In this document: one piece after another, positions 37,115-47,361 of the stretch | How the letters are laid out: the number at the start of each line of letters is the position of its first letter | Position numbering within the stretch: position 1 is the first letter of the stretch | NCBI RefSeq assembly: GCF_001624705.1 | Contig: NZ_JSEO01000009.1 | Location: 158,614-222,613, forward strand | DNA: 64,000 nt | Reading direction: 5' to 3' | Source: Marinomonas sp. SBI8L | GTDB taxonomy: Bacteria > Pseudomonadota > Gammaproteobacteria > Pseudomonadales > Marinomonadaceae | The notes under the pieces: model-generated | Seen by the model: the letters and a program-made list of their open reading frames with translations, nothing else | What the model was told of the DNA's origin: nothing | The model's database searches: none | Position numbers and translations under genes: made by a program

Positions 37115-38062
37115 CTAGTTTAATTTCTTTTCAATGGCATCCATGAGATCCATGGCAATGTTTAAATCATAAGTATCGTTGAGTTCACGAATGCAGGTAG
37201 GGCTAGTGACGTTTATCTCTGTTAAATAGTCACCAATAACATCGAGTCCTACAAACATAAGTCCTTTTTCCTTCAGGGTTGGAATCACCTGCTGGCAAAT
37301 CCATAAATCTCGCTCTGATAGTTCGCGTCCTTCACCACGGCCGCCGGCAGCTAGGTTACCGCGGGTTTCGCCATCAGCTGGAATGCGTGCCAAAGCATAA
37401 GGAACTGGCTCGCCATCCACTATCAAGATACGCTTATCACCTTGTTTGATTTCAGGGATAAACTTTTGCGCCATGATTTGCTCTGTGCCCATCTTGGTCA
37501 AAGTTTCGATAATTACGCTAACATTGGGATCATCTTGGCGTAAGCGGAAGATAGAGCTACCACCCATGCCGTCTAATGGTTTAAAAATAACATCCCCATG
37601 CTCTTTATGGAATTCTTTTAACAAATCAGCACGACGAGTGACTAATACAGCAGGACAGCATTGCGGAAACTGAGTCGCGAATAACTTTTCGTTACAATCC
37701 CTCAGGCTTGCGGGGTTATTTACAACCATAGCCCCATCACGCTCGGCTTGTTCTAAAATCATGGTGCTGTACACAAATTCGCTATCAAACGGAGGATCTT
37801 TACGCATCAAGATAACATCAAGGTCGCCTAGCGCAATTTTCTCACTTTCGCCTAAAGCATAGAAATTATCTGGATCTTTGAACACTTCTAAAGGCTTGGC
37901 AACAGCGCATGCCTTGCCAGAATCTAGGTAAAGGTCTTCTTGTTCCATATAAGTAAGCTGCCAGCCTTTTTCAGCGGCTGCCCATAACATGGCTAATGAA
38001 CTGTCTTTTTTGAAATTAATGTTAGCAATGGGATCCATTACTATGCCTAGCTTAATGGTCAT
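37115..38062 (-). CDS. gshB: Glutathione synthetase
   Basis: The 315-residue ATP-grasp enzyme joins gamma-glutamylcysteine and glycine. Typical segments are the N-terminus IKLGIVMDPIANINFKKDSS, DVILMRKDPPFDSEF, KPLDGMGGSSIFR (ATP-grasp loop), and the C-terminal ITEIN-type stretch EINVTSPTCIREL. I chose the ATG at 38062, with AGGA nine bases before it; an ATG at 38071 would add three residues. It lies upstream of the TonB-family gene in the same operon. Confidence 0.94.
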   Translation of the reverse strand: MTIKLGIVMDPIANINFKKDSSLAMLWAAAEKGWQLTYMEQEDLYLDSGKACAVAKPLEVFKDPDNFYALGESEKIALGDLDVILMRKDPPFDSEFVYSTMILEQAERDGAMVVNNPASLRDCNEKLFATQFPQCCPAVLVTRRADLLKEFHKEHGDVIFKPLDGMGGSSIFRLRQDDPNVSVIIETLTKMGTEQIMAQKFIPEIKQGDKRILIVDGEPVPYALARIPADGETRGNLAAGGRGEGRELSERDLWICQQVIPTLKEKGLMFVGLDVIGDYLTEINVTSPTCIRELNDTYDLNIAMDLMDAIEKKLN

Positions 38063-38203
38063 GAGCGACATCCTAGCGTAAAGGGTTAATAAACCGCTGA
38101 CATTGATTCTATGAAAGAGGCTGACTAAACGAATAAATAAGTTTTGATGCTATAGAAATATAAGGGCGCAGAGAAGAATTAATAGGGCAAATAAAAAGAA
38201 AAT

Positions 38204-38809
38204 TTAATTGCGTCTATCGACACTGTAGATGTTCCATTTGTTGATATCGACTGTGCTATGAGCAAAGACTTCAGCAACTACTCGTCGGTTCTGGCGCTTT
38301 CCTTGTTCTGTCTCGTTACTCGCGATCGGGCGTGACTCACCATATCCCACTGCTTTTACGCGGGACTTATCTATTTTGAAAGTATTAATCAGTATGGCAG
38401 CGATAGCTTCAGATCGATTCTTTGAAAGGGTTTGATTGAGTGTGTCATTGCCCACATTATCGGTATGGCCTTCAATGACAACACTACTACCTGGATTATC
38501 TTTCATAAAATCAGCAAGTTTTTTGACTTCGCCATAATATCTGGGTCTGACTTCATAGCGGTTAGAAACAAACAATATGTTAAGTTCAACAGATAGGAGT
38601 TTAGAGTTACTTTTGTGACAGCCATAATGATCAACGGCGGCTTCTCTTGGGGTGCCTGCACATTTATCACGAATGTTAATGACACCATCCTTGTCATCAT
38701 CCTTTAGATGGTGCTGAGCCCTTTTATTACCATAAAGTGATTCAGCTAGAGAGAACCCAGAAAAAGAGCAAAGGCATACCAATAAGAGCGCAAAGATATG
38801 CCAGCGCAT
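38204..38809 (-). CDS. OmpA-family outer membrane protein
   Basis: The 201-residue protein has a signal peptide (about residues 1-22), an Asp-rich Ca2+-binding thrombospondin-type-3-like repeat DDDKDGVINIRDKC (about 37-50), and a C-terminal OmpA peptidoglycan-binding domain (VVIEGHTDNVGNDTLNQTLSKNRSEA, about 110-135, ending KRQNRRVVAEVF). It is encoded 3 bp after a TolC-type gene, so they are translationally linked. Such pairs occur in type I secretion and adhesin export operons. Confidence 0.88.
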   Translation of the reverse strand: MRWHIFALLLVCLCSFSGFSLAESLYGNKRAQHHLKDDDKDGVINIRDKCAGTPREAAVDHYGCHKSNSKLLSVELNILFVSNRYEVRPRYYGEVKKLADFMKDNPGSSVVIEGHTDNVGNDTLNQTLSKNRSEAIAAILINTFKIDKSRVKAVGYGESRPIASNETEQGKRQNRRVVAEVFAHSTVDINKWNIYSVDRRN

Positions 38810-38812
38810 CTT

Positions 38813-40297
38813 TTACCATCCGCCTTCTAAGGTATCTGGATCAACATTAAAGATGTCTTCTGATACTTCAGTATCATTTGGCTGAGAGCCATCTAGTGTT
38901 CCATTTTCTGTCACTGGAATAGGTAATTCAGACTCAGCAGCTTCAAGTTCTTCAATGGCGCTTGGCCCAGTAGGGATATAAGAGTCATCTTCAAACTCAT
39001 CATCAAAACCGAGTAAGGTAGGGCGATATATTCTGAAGGCGCGCATTAGTTCTCCTTTCGCATTAAATAAGCGAAATTCTGAAAAAAGCTCATCATAGTC
39101 AGCGTTGACATAATCTTGGCGCGATTGAAATAACTCATTTTCACTGTCTAATACGTCTAACAAAGTACGTCTGCCAAGACGGAACTGCTTTTCATAAGCA
39201 ATTTGCGACTCTTTTGTCGCGATAACGTGGGTTCTGATATGCTCTTTCTGCTCTCTTGTTGCTATATAAGCAGCCCAAGCAAGTCGGACTGTTAGCTCTG
39301 TTCCACGTAAAGTATTACGTCTAATTTCTGTCGCTTGTAGATTCTGATAAACCGCGACGTTTTCTTCTTCTTTACTGGCCCCACCATTGTATAAATTATA
39401 GTCCAACCGAATCATGGCTAATAAATCTTCGGACGGGCCTTCTGAACCATCTAGGTTATTGTCCCAGGTGCGTTCAAGTACAAATTCAACCTTTGGATAT
39501 TTATAGGACTTAGAAGCTTCCCGAAAACTTTCGGTCGCTTTAACATCCCAATTTGCACCCTCTATGGCTGGGTTTTTTGTCATTGCTTGATCTATCGCAT
39601 CTTCCAGAGAGATTGGGAGTAAGTCTCTGTCTGGTACAGGATAAATCATCTCCTCAGGGGGCAATTCACCAACGACAAAGTTATATTGGCTGTTTGCGTC
39701 CTGTAAGTTGTTAACGGCCGCTAAACGGTTTGCATGAGCTTTTGCTAGTCGTGCTGTGATTTGGCTCAAGTCCGATTGGCGTCCTACACCCGCGTCACTT
39801 TTTAATTTAATCTGACTATAAATTCTGTCGTGTGTATCTAAGTTGATCTCAGCAAGCTGAACAAGTTCCCTTTGGCGCAAAACATTTGCGTAAGCTTCAG
39901 CCACTTCTAACGCGGTATTTTCAACCGCAATGAGCGCTTCCCAGCGGCCAGCTTCTGTTTCTGCTGTGTTTCGTTCAACTTCTAATTCAGTTTCATAACC
40001 ATCAAATAAAGGTTGAGTGAAGGTGAGAGCGGTTTCTCTTCGGTTTAAGGAGGTGTCGGTATCGTATGTTATCTCACGGCCCAGGCCGACTTTTAAATCT
40101 AAGCTAGGGTAGTATTTATCATGGGCTAGTTCCGTTTTGGCCCCACGCTCACGATAGCTTGCAATCGTTCTATGAACTTCTGGGTTATTTTCAATTGCAA
40201 TATAGGTCGCTTCTTCTAATGTGATGGCAAAAGCTGAATTGGCAAACAAAAAGCTTGTTGCCAGTAACATAGAAGGTTTGCGTAATAATCTAACCAT
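38813..40297 (-). CDS. TolC-family outer membrane efflux/secretion protein
   Basis: The 494-residue protein has a signal peptide (MLLATSFLFANSAFA region) and the two repeated outer-membrane-factor halves, starting ITLEEATYIAIENNPEV and with FTQPLFDGYETELEVERN, and in the second half LRLD/LYNGGASKEEENVAVYQ. It resembles the AggA/LapE group that exports biofilm adhesins. The C-terminal 60 residues are acidic and Pro/Glu-rich. No ABC exporter or membrane-fusion gene is adjacent. I chose the ATG at 40297 over a TTG at 40309. Confidence 0.88.
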   Translation of the reverse strand: MVRLLRKPSMLLATSFLFANSAFAITLEEATYIAIENNPEVHRTIASYRERGAKTELAHDKYYPSLDLKVGLGREITYDTDTSLNRRETALTFTQPLFDGYETELEVERNTAETEAGRWEALIAVENTALEVAEAYANVLRQRELVQLAEINLDTHDRIYSQIKLKSDAGVGRQSDLSQITARLAKAHANRLAAVNNLQDANSQYNFVVGELPPEEMIYPVPDRDLLPISLEDAIDQAMTKNPAIEGANWDVKATESFREASKSYKYPKVEFVLERTWDNNLDGSEGPSEDLLAMIRLDYNLYNGGASKEEENVAVYQNLQATEIRRNTLRGTELTVRLAWAAYIATREQKEHIRTHVIATKESQIAYEKQFRLGRRTLLDVLDSENELFQSRQDYVNADYDELFSEFRLFNAKGELMRAFRIYRPTLLGFDDEFEDDSYIPTGPSAIEELEAAESELPIPVTENGTLDGSQPNDTEVSEDIFNVDPDTLEGGW

Positions 40298-40426
40298 AGC
40301 CGCGTCCAAGTTGATTTATTCTATTTAACAATAATAAGAGTTTATAGTTTTAGAATATGTAGTTGTTCTGTTAGGTATGTTTATTGATTATGAGTGCTTA
40401 AGTATATGAAATAATAGGCGAGTATA

Positions 40427-41161
40427 TTATTTAATATCGCCCCAAATTAAATTAATGCAGGTTAAAATTACAATGGGTGCCGTTTCGGTTCTTAATACTC
40501 TAGGGCCAAGTGCGACAGGCTGAAAGCCTTGTTTTATAGAGGTTTCAACTTCGTCTTCTGTGAGTCCGCCTTCAGGGCCGATTAATACTGAAATACTTTT
40601 GCTTGTAGGCTCAGGCATATCTTTCATCGGCTTGGCACTATGGTGATGCATGGTGATTTTTAACATATCCTTACAATCGACGACCCAGTCGAGAAGATTT
40701 ACAGGCTCTTTGATAAGGGGAACATGCCCTCGACCGCTTTGTTCTGCGGCACTTATTGCAATTTGTTGCCAATGTTGGCGCTTCTTATCAAGACGTTCAG
40801 AATTCAGTTTTACTTCACAGCGCTCACTAAATAATGGCTGGATTGCATAGACGCCGGCTTCCACTGCTTTTTGAATGGCATAATCCATGCGTTCACCACG
40901 AGAAAGCGTTTGACCCAGAGTTACTTTAATCGGTGACTCATTATCTAGTGTTTCAAAACTAAGCACTTCAACTTGAGCTGAGCGCTTTTCTACATTAATA
41001 AGCTTTGCCTGATACTGTCCGCCTTCACCATTAAATAGGATAAGGGAATAGTCATTTTTGAGCCTTAGCACCTTGCATACATGTTGAAATGAAGCCTGAG
41101 GTAAATCAAAAATGCTGTTTTCTTTTAACGGCAGGTCAACATAAATTCGAGGTATACGCAT
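40427..41161 (-). CDS. rsmE: 16S rRNA (uracil1498-N3)-methyltransferase
   Basis: The 244-residue SPOUT-fold enzyme shows the RsmE features FQHVCKVLRLK near the N-terminus, GPEGGLTEDEV (about residues 192-202, SAM-binding) and LGPRVLRTETAP near the C-terminus. It methylates U1498 in 16S rRNA. It lies downstream of metK but is separated by a strong terminator, so it may have its own promoter in the 146-bp gap. Confidence 0.94.
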   Translation of the reverse strand: MRIPRIYVDLPLKENSIFDLPQASFQHVCKVLRLKNDYSLILFNGEGGQYQAKLINVEKRSAQVEVLSFETLDNESPIKVTLGQTLSRGERMDYAIQKAVEAGVYAIQPLFSERCEVKLNSERLDKKRQHWQQIAISAAEQSGRGHVPLIKEPVNLLDWVVDCKDMLKITMHHHSAKPMKDMPEPTSKSISVLIGPEGGLTEDEVETSIKQGFQPVALGPRVLRTETAPIVILTCINLIWGDIK

Positions 41162-41224
41162 AAGGGTCTCTAAGTCTGTTTCTATAGTTGTAAGCTAACT
41201 AGCTTAAAAGTGGGCATAGTGACA

Positions 41225-41252
41225 TAAAAAAGCCCCCTGTTAAAAGGGGGCT
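41225..41252 (-). terminator. Terminator of metK
   Basis: On the minus strand the stem AGCCCCCT/AGGGGGCT with a 6-nt loop is followed by six T residues, 50 bp after the metK stop. Confidence 0.85.
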
Positions 41253-41307
41253 TGGCATTACAAAGTTGAAACTGACCGTTTAACGATAAGCTTAACTTTT
41301 TATCTGC

Positions 41308-42471
41308 TTATAGACCTGCTGCTTGGCGTAATGCTGCGGCTTTGTCTGTTTTTTCCCATGTGAAGTCATCGCCTTCACGACCAAAGTGGCCATAAGCCGC
41401 AGTTGGTAGGTAAATAGGGCGTTTCAGATCAAGCATTTTTACTAGGCCAGCTGGACGTAATTCGAAATGTTCGCGAACAAGTTGGCTGATTACTGCATCA
41501 CTGATTTTACCTGTGCCAAAGGTGTTGATACTGATAGATGTTGGTTCTGCAACACCAATAGCGTAAGACACTTGGATTTCACATTTATCAGCAAGACCAG
41601 CAGCAACAATATTTTTCGCTACATAGCGACCTGCGTAAGCTGCTGAACGGTCAACTTTTGATGGGTCCTTACCAGAGAAAGCACCACCACCATGACGAGC
41701 CATGCCGCCATAAGTATCAACGATAATTTTACGACCTGTTAAACCACAGTCACCCACTGGGCCACCGATAATGAATTGACCGGTTGGGTTGATGAAGTAT
41801 TTAGTGTCACTTGATAACCATTCTTCTGGTAATACAGGTTTAATGATTTCTTCAAGAACCGCTTCACGTAGGTCAGACTGAGTGACTTTTGCGTCGTGCT
41901 GAGTAGAAAGAACAACTGCATCAATCGCGCAAGGCTTGCCTTGTTCGTCATAACGGAAAGTAACTTGGCTTTTTGCGTCTGGGCGTAAGAAGTCTAAAGT
42001 ACCATTTTTACGTACTTCAGCTTGACGCTGAACGAGGCGGTGAGCATACGTAATAGGGGCAGGCATAAGCACATCAGTTTCGTTGGTTGCAAAACCAAAC
42101 ATTAGACCTTGGTCGCCTGCACCTTGTTCGTGGCCTTCTGCTTCATCGACACCAACAGCGATATCGGCAGATTGTTTACCGATTGCATTCATGACAGCGC
42201 AAGATTCCCAGTCAAATCCCATTTCCGAGGAGTTATAACCTATGTCACGAACGACATTACGAGTGATTTCTTCAATGTCTACCCAAGAATTAGTACGAAC
42301 TTCACCAGCAACGAGAACCATACCTGTTTTAACTAAGGTTTCGCAGGCTACACGTGCTTCTGGGTCTTCAGTTAGGATGGCATCAAGGATGGCATCGGAT
42401 ACCTGGTCTGCCACTTTGTCTGGGTGACCTTCTGAAACGGATTCCGATGTAAATAAAGAATATTCGGACAT
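41308..42471 (-). CDS. metK: S-adenosylmethionine synthetase
   Basis: The 387-residue enzyme makes SAM from methionine and ATP. Visible motifs include [20 protein letters not shown] at the N-terminus, [10 protein letters not shown] (about residues 115-124), the [16 protein letters not shown] loop (about 258-273) and a C-terminal RREGDDF-like [11 protein letters not shown]. The metK leader upstream (42513-42622) forms competing terminator and antiterminator hairpins. It is divergent from tkt. Confidence 0.96.
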   Translation of the reverse strand: MSEYSLFTSESVSEGHPDKVADQVSDAILDAILTEDPEARVACETLVKTGMVLVAGEVRTNSWVDIEEITRNVVRDIGYNSSEMGFDWESCAVMNAIGKQSADIAVGVDEAEGHEQGAGDQGLMFGFATNETDVLMPAPITYAHRLVQRQAEVRKNGTLDFLRPDAKSQVTFRYDEQGKPCAIDAVVLSTQHDAKVTQSDLREAVLEEIIKPVLPEEWLSSDTKYFINPTGQFIIGGPVGDCGLTGRKIIVDTYGGMARHGGGAFSGKDPSKVDRSAAYAGRYVAKNIVAAGLADKCEIQVSYAIGVAEPTSISINTFGTGKISDAVISQLVREHFELRPAGLVKMLDLKRPIYLPTAAYGHFGREGDDFTWEKTDKAAALRQAAGL

Positions 42472-42512
42472 TTAAGTGCTCCTCTTTAGCTGAGTAATGG
42501 CTAAATGGGCAC

Positions 42513-42552
42513 AAAAAAGCCCATTCAGCATTTATTAGGGTGCTAAACAGGC
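42513..42552 (-). terminator. Attenuator-type terminator in the metK leader
   Basis: On the minus strand GCCTGTTTAGCA (42552-42541) pairs with TGCTGAATGGGC (42530-42519) over 12 positions including three G-T wobbles, with a 10-nt loop, and is followed by TTTTTT (42518-42513). It lies before the metK start, so transcription must read through it to reach the gene. Confidence 0.72.
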
Positions 42553-42572
42553 GACTGCTTCATCTGTTTAGC
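42542..42572 (-). promoter_or_regulatory. Antiterminator hairpin of the metK leader
   Basis: GCTAAACAG (42572-42564) can pair perfectly with CTGTTTAGC (42550-42542), a 9-bp stem. The second arm is also the left arm of the terminator, so the two structures exclude each other. Confidence 0.65.
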
Positions 42573-42628
42573 TGAATTTATATAGCGTCCGCAAGCCGAG
42601 ACAAATCGACGCTTAGTAATCGGCCGAG

Positions 42629-42657
42629 ATAATGTACTAATTTAGATCAAAAATCAA
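42629..42657 (-). promoter_or_regulatory. metK promoter
   Basis: Minus-strand TTGATT (42657-42652) and CATTAT (42634-42629) are 17 bp apart. The predicted start is near 42622, after a G+C-rich discriminator CTCGGCC, a feature of growth-rate-controlled promoters. Confidence 0.5.
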
Positions 42658-42845
42658 GCGCCTGCAGAGTATTTCATAAGGTGAAATACATGATAATTTT
42701 GTAGCAGATTCATCTTTTTTTTGCATTTTATGCGGTAAATATGGGCGTTTCCCCCTGAATGAGATTGCAAGCCGAGTCGAATGAGGTGAAAATGGGCGAC
42801 CGTATTTTTAATGTAACCATTTATTGTTATCTGGAGCTGAATTAG

Positions 42846-44846
42846 ATGCCTTCTCGTAAAGACCTCGCAAATGCTATCCGTGCTTTGAGTATGGATGCCG
42901 TGCAAAAGGCCAATTCTGGTCACCCTGGCGCCCCTATGGGTATGGCGGATATCGCTGAAGTACTTTGGAATGATTTTCTAAAGCATAACCCAAGCAACCC
43001 ACAATGGGCTGACCGCGACCGTTTTATTTTATCCAATGGCCATGGATCTATGTTGATCTATTCACTGCTGCATTTGTCTGGTTATGCCTTGCCAATCGAA
43101 GAACTACAACAGTTCCGTCAATTGCATTCTAAAACACCAGGTCACCCTGAATATGGTTACACAGAAGGCGTTGAAACAACGACAGGTCCTTTAGGTGCAG
43201 GTATCAGTAATGCTGTTGGTATGGCAATTGCTGAACGTACATTGGCTGCTCAGTTTAACCGTGAAGGACACGATCTAGTTGATCACTTTACTTACTGCTT
43301 CCTAGGTGATGGCTGCCTAATGGAAGGTATCTCTCATGAAGCTTGTTCTCTAGCCGGTACTTTGGGTCTAGGTAAACTGGTTGCTTTCTGGGATGACAAT
43401 GGTATTTCCATTGATGGTCACGTAGAAGGTTGGTTTACAGATAACACACCTAAGCGTTTTGAATCTTATGGTTGGCACGTTATTGCTGATGTTGATGGTC
43501 ATGATCCAGTAGCAATCAAAGCGGCTATCGAAGAAGCTCAATCTGTGACAGATAAGCCATCTATGATTTGCTGTAAAACAGTGATCGGCTTTGGTTCGCC
43601 TAACAAATCTGGTAGCCATGACTGTCACGGTGCTCCATTAGGTGATGCTGAAATCGCAGCTGCACGTGAGTTCCTAAACTGGGAACACGCACCATTCGAA
43701 ATTCCAGCTGATGTTTATCAAGGTTGGGATGCTAAAGAAGATGGTGCAGCGGCTGAATCTGCATGGAATGATAAATTTGCTGCTTACCAAGCGGCTCACC
43801 CTGAATTAGCAGCTGAATACGAGCGTCGTGTTATCAAGGGTGAATTGCCAGCAGATTTCGAAGCAAAAGCGAATGCATATATTCAAGAGTGCCAAGAAAA
43901 AGCAGAAAATATTGCGAGTCGTAAAGCGTCTCAAAATGCAATCGGTGCCTTCGGCGCAGCGCTACCAGAACTACTCGGTGGTTCTGCTGACCTTGCCGGC
44001 TCTAACTTGACTCTATGGTCTGGTTCTAAAGGTATTCAAGATGATGCTGCTGGTAACTACATCTACTACGGTGTACGTGAATTTGGCATGAGCGGCATCA
44101 TGAACGGTGTCTCTCTACACGGCGGTTTCATTAATTACGGTGCGACTTTCATGATGTTCATGGAATACGCACGTAATGCTGTACGTATGTCTGCTTTGAT
44201 GGGTATTCAGAACGTTTTTGTTTACACTCATGACTCTATCGGTCAAGGTGAAGACGGCCCAACTCACCAGCCAGTTGAGCAACTAGCTAACCTACGTATG
44301 ACACCAAACATGTCTGTATGGCGTCCATGTGATGCTGCTGAAACAGCCGTTGCTTGGAAAGCCTCTATCGAACGTCGTGATGGTCCAACGTCATTAGTAT
44401 TTTCTCGTCAAGGCCTGAAAGCACAAGCGCGTACAGCTGCTCAACTAGCTGATGTTGCTAAAGGTGCGTATGTACTATCTGACTGTGAAGGCACTGCAGA
44501 TCTTATTTTGATCGCGACAGGTTCTGAAGTTCAATTAGCTTTAGACTCTGCTGCTGCGCTAACAGAACAAGGTAAGAAAGTACGTGTTGTTTCTATGCCT
44601 TCAACAACTACTTTTGATGCTCAAGATGCTGCTTATAAAGAGTCTGTATTGCCTCGCGCTATTACTAAGCGTGTTGCGATCGAAGCGTCTCATGTTGACT
44701 TCTGGTTCAAGTATGTTGGTTTTGATGGTGCGACTGTTGGTATGACTACTTTCGGTGAATCAGCACCTGGTGGCGTACTACTTAAACACTTTGGGTTTAG
44801 TGTTGAAAATGTTGTGGCGACGGCTGAAAAAGTCTTGTCTGCTTAA
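42846..44846 (+). CDS. tkt: Transketolase
   Basis: The 666-residue thiamine diphosphate enzyme transfers two-carbon units in the pentose phosphate pathway. The ThDP motif starts [13 protein letters not shown] (about residues 156-168), the transketolase signature region near the N-terminus reads [20 protein letters not shown], and the Pyr domain has [12 protein letters not shown]. The ATG follows CTGGAG. It heads tkt-epd-pgk-fba, whose order is common in gammaproteobacteria, and ends at a strong terminator. Confidence 0.96.
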   Translation: MPSRKDLANAIRALSMDAVQKANSGHPGAPMGMADIAEVLWNDFLKHNPSNPQWADRDRFILSNGHGSMLIYSLLHLSGYALPIEELQQFRQLHSKTPGHPEYGYTEGVETTTGPLGAGISNAVGMAIAERTLAAQFNREGHDLVDHFTYCFLGDGCLMEGISHEACSLAGTLGLGKLVAFWDDNGISIDGHVEGWFTDNTPKRFESYGWHVIADVDGHDPVAIKAAIEEAQSVTDKPSMICCKTVIGFGSPNKSGSHDCHGAPLGDAEIAAAREFLNWEHAPFEIPADVYQGWDAKEDGAAAESAWNDKFAAYQAAHPELAAEYERRVIKGELPADFEAKANAYIQECQEKAENIASRKASQNAIGAFGAALPELLGGSADLAGSNLTLWSGSKGIQDDAAGNYIYYGVREFGMSGIMNGVSLHGGFINYGATFMMFMEYARNAVRMSALMGIQNVFVYTHDSIGQGEDGPTHQPVEQLANLRMTPNMSVWRPCDAAETAVAWKASIERRDGPTSLVFSRQGLKAQARTAAQLADVAKGAYVLSDCEGTADLILIATGSEVQLALDSAAALTEQGKKVRVVSMPSTTTFDAQDAAYKESVLPRAITKRVAIEASHVDFWFKYVGFDGATVGMTTFGESAPGGVLLKHFGFSVENVVATAEKVLSA

Positions 44847-44853
44847 ACAGCTC

Positions 44854-44877
44854 AAAAGGGGCTTCGGCCCCTTTTTT
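44854..44877 (+). terminator. Terminator after tkt
   Basis: AAAAGGGGC-TTCG-GCCCC followed by T6, a UUCG-type tetraloop hairpin 8 bp after the tkt stop. Confidence 0.9.
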
Positions 44878-44906
44878 GTACAACCAATATAAAAGTTAAC
44901 GAGAAT

Positions 44907-45929
44907 ATGCTTAGAGTTGCAATCAATGGTTATGGACGTATAGGGCGCTCAGTACTAAGGGCACTATATGAAGGTGGGTATCGAGATCAAATACAAGTTG
45001 TCGCTATTAATGAGCTGTCTGACTTGGAAACGATCAGCTATCTAACTCGCTACGATACTACCCATGGTCGCTTTCCAGAGACGGTAACGACTGAACAAGG
45101 AAGCTTGATTGTAGCAGATGATAATATTCAGGTTTTAGCCCATGAAAACCCTAACGATATTGACTGGCAAGCTTTAAATATTGATTTGCTGTTGGAGTGT
45201 TCAGGTAGCTTTTCTACAGTAGATAAGGCTCAAGCTTTTATTGATGCGGGTGTACCTAGACTCTTGTTATCGCAACCTGCTGACGCTGATGCCCAATCAA
45301 CAATTGTTTATGGCTTTAACCATAAGCATATCGAACCTGAGCAGAAGATTATCTCCGCAGCTTCGTGTACGACTAATTGTCTCATCCCTGTATTAGATGC
45401 TTTGAGTTCTTTAGTTGGTGTGGAGCATGGCACCACACAGACTATTCACTCAGCAATGAATGACCAGCCCGTTATTGATGCTTATCATACTAAAGACTTG
45501 CGCTTAACTCGTGCGGCGTTAAGCTCCATCATTCCAGTCGATACAGGATTAGCGAAAGGAATTAGTCGTATGCTGCCGGAATTAGGCGGCAAGATTGCCT
45601 GTAATGCAGTGCGCGTACCGACTCTCAACGTTTCTGTGATTGATATGGTAGTGAGAACGCATAAGCCTGTCACAGTTGAACGCGTTAACGAGTATTTTAA
45701 ATTACTTTCGCAAACCAAATATGCTGGCATATTAGGCTATTCGGAAGAAGCGCATGCATCGGTTGATTTTAACCACGATGCAAGATCCGTCATCATTGAC
45801 GCAACTCAAACCAAGGTCGTTGATGGCCGATTAGTGAAGCTATTATGTTGGTTTGATAACGAGTGGGCATATGCCAACCGTATGTTAGATGTCGCCAGTT
45901 ATTGGGCGCAGAAATTGCAAGAAAAGTAA
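44907..45929 (+). CDS. epd: Erythrose-4-phosphate dehydrogenase
   Basis: The 340-residue GAPDH-family enzyme oxidises erythrose-4-phosphate to 4-phosphoerythronate, leading to pyridoxal phosphate. It starts LRVAINGYGRIGRSVLRALYEGG and has the active-site Cys in SAASCTTNCLIPV (about residues 149-161). The Epd-type segments IHSAMNDQPVIDAYH and DFNHDARSVIID match E. coli Epd better than glycolytic GAPDH. It sits between tkt and pgk. Confidence 0.9.
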   Translation: MLRVAINGYGRIGRSVLRALYEGGYRDQIQVVAINELSDLETISYLTRYDTTHGRFPETVTTEQGSLIVADDNIQVLAHENPNDIDWQALNIDLLLECSGSFSTVDKAQAFIDAGVPRLLLSQPADADAQSTIVYGFNHKHIEPEQKIISAASCTTNCLIPVLDALSSLVGVEHGTTQTIHSAMNDQPVIDAYHTKDLRLTRAALSSIIPVDTGLAKGISRMLPELGGKIACNAVRVPTLNVSVIDMVVRTHKPVTVERVNEYFKLLSQTKYAGILGYSEEAHASVDFNHDARSVIIDATQTKVVDGRLVKLLCWFDNEWAYANRMLDVASYWAQKLQEK

Positions 45930-46013
45930 GGCAGAAAGTCGCCTTGCTTATTGATCGTTATTTATCATGATAACGACAACGTAAAGATAACTTACTTTTT
46001 ACTAGGAGCAACA

Positions 46014-47171
46014 ATGACAGTCATAAAAATGTTAGATCTTGATTTAAGCGGAAAAAAAGTTCTAATACGTGAAGATTTAAATGTGCCAGTAAAAGATGGT
46101 GTTGTAACCAGTGATGCACGTATTCGTGCTGCGTTACCTACTATTAAGCATGCTTTAGAAGCTGGTGCTAAAGTGATTGTTATGTCTCATCTAGGTAGAC
46201 CAACAGAAGGTGAGTACGAAGAAGCTTATTCTATGCAACCTGTTGCGAACCACTTATCTAAGTTACTAGGACAAGATGTTCCTCTGCAAAAAGACTGGTT
46301 AGACGGTGTTGAAGTGGAAGCAGGGCAAATTGTTTTGGTTGAAAACGTTCGCTTTAATTCAGGTGAAAAGAAAGACAATGATGCTTTAGCGCAAAAAATG
46401 GCAGCATTATGTGATGTCTTTGTGATGGATGCATTTGGTACTGCTCACAGAGCGCAAGCTTCTACTCATGGTGTTGCTAAATATGCTGCTGTTGCGTGTG
46501 CTGGCCCATTATTGGCGGCTGAATTGGATGCACTAGAAAAAGCTTTGGCTCAACCTCAGCGTCCTATGGCTGCTATTGTAGGGGGATCTAAGGTATCAAC
46601 TAAACTGACTGTGCTTGAATCTTTATCTGATAAAGTTGATCAGCTTATTGTTGGTGGTGGTATTGCGAATACTTTCCTAGCGGCAGCAGGTTTCCCAGTG
46701 GGTAAATCTTTATATGAAAAAGATTTAATCCCACAAGCGAAAGCACTGATGGCAAAAACATCCATTCCGATCCCTGAAGATGTTGTGGTTGCAAAAGAGT
46801 TTTCTGCAAGTGCAGAAGCAACAGTTAAAAATGTTGCAGATGTTGCCGAAGATGACATGATTTTGGATATTGGTCCAAAAACTGCAGCAACATTGGCTGG
46901 GCTTTTAGGCGATGCTCAAACCATTATTTGGAATGGTCCTGTAGGTGTATTTGAAATTGACCAGTTTGGAGAAGGCACTAAAACCTTGTCCATGGCAATT
47001 GCGAATAGCACAGGTTTCTCTATCGCTGGCGGTGGTGATACTTTGGCTGCCGTTGATAAGTATGAAATTCAAGACCAGGTTTCATATATTTCTACTGGTG
47101 GTGGCGCTTTCTTAGAGTTTGTTGAAGGTAAGGTCTTACCGGCAGTTGCTATGCTTGAGTCTCGCGCTTAA
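46014..47171 (+). CDS. pgk: Phosphoglycerate kinase
   Basis: The 385-residue glycolytic enzyme shows [14 protein letters not shown] at the N-terminus, [23 protein letters not shown], and the C-terminal GGGDTLAA and [10 protein letters not shown] phosphate-binding loops. The ATG at 46014 follows AGGAG; the frame is open further upstream to 45951 but that extension is not supported. Confidence 0.96.
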   Translation: MTVIKMLDLDLSGKKVLIREDLNVPVKDGVVTSDARIRAALPTIKHALEAGAKVIVMSHLGRPTEGEYEEAYSMQPVANHLSKLLGQDVPLQKDWLDGVEVEAGQIVLVENVRFNSGEKKDNDALAQKMAALCDVFVMDAFGTAHRAQASTHGVAKYAAVACAGPLLAAELDALEKALAQPQRPMAAIVGGSKVSTKLTVLESLSDKVDQLIVGGGIANTFLAAAGFPVGKSLYEKDLIPQAKALMAKTSIPIPEDVVVAKEFSASAEATVKNVADVAEDDMILDIGPKTAATLAGLLGDAQTIIWNGPVGVFEIDQFGEGTKTLSMAIANSTGFSIAGGGDTLAAVDKYEIQDQVSYISTGGGAFLEFVEGKVLPAVAMLESRA

Positions 47172-47361
47172 GCTTGCTCTAATTACAGAAATTATGCTGC
47201 TATCTCATTGAACTGATGGTAGCAGCAAGAGTTACAATTATAAGGCGAAAGCCAACTTTATGTGGCAACGTATCATATAAAGCTAGAAACACTAGAGAGT
47301 CATAAAATTAAACTTAGCTCATTATTAATGTCTTACGGACGTATTGTCAGAGGAAACTTTT

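Noticed and set aside
42543-42563. Six-codon frame MKQSPV in the metK leader as an attenuator leader peptide
   Set aside because: It has no ribosome-binding site and no methionine codons after the start, so a translation-based methionine attenuator is not supported.
42584-42624. Assignment of the metK leader to the SAH riboswitch class
   Set aside because: Pairing order is similar, but the conserved core I remember does not match, and SAH switches normally precede ahcY.
45951-46013. N-terminal extension of pgk
   Set aside because: AGGAG lies directly before the ATG at 46014 and the extension is not like other Pgk proteins.
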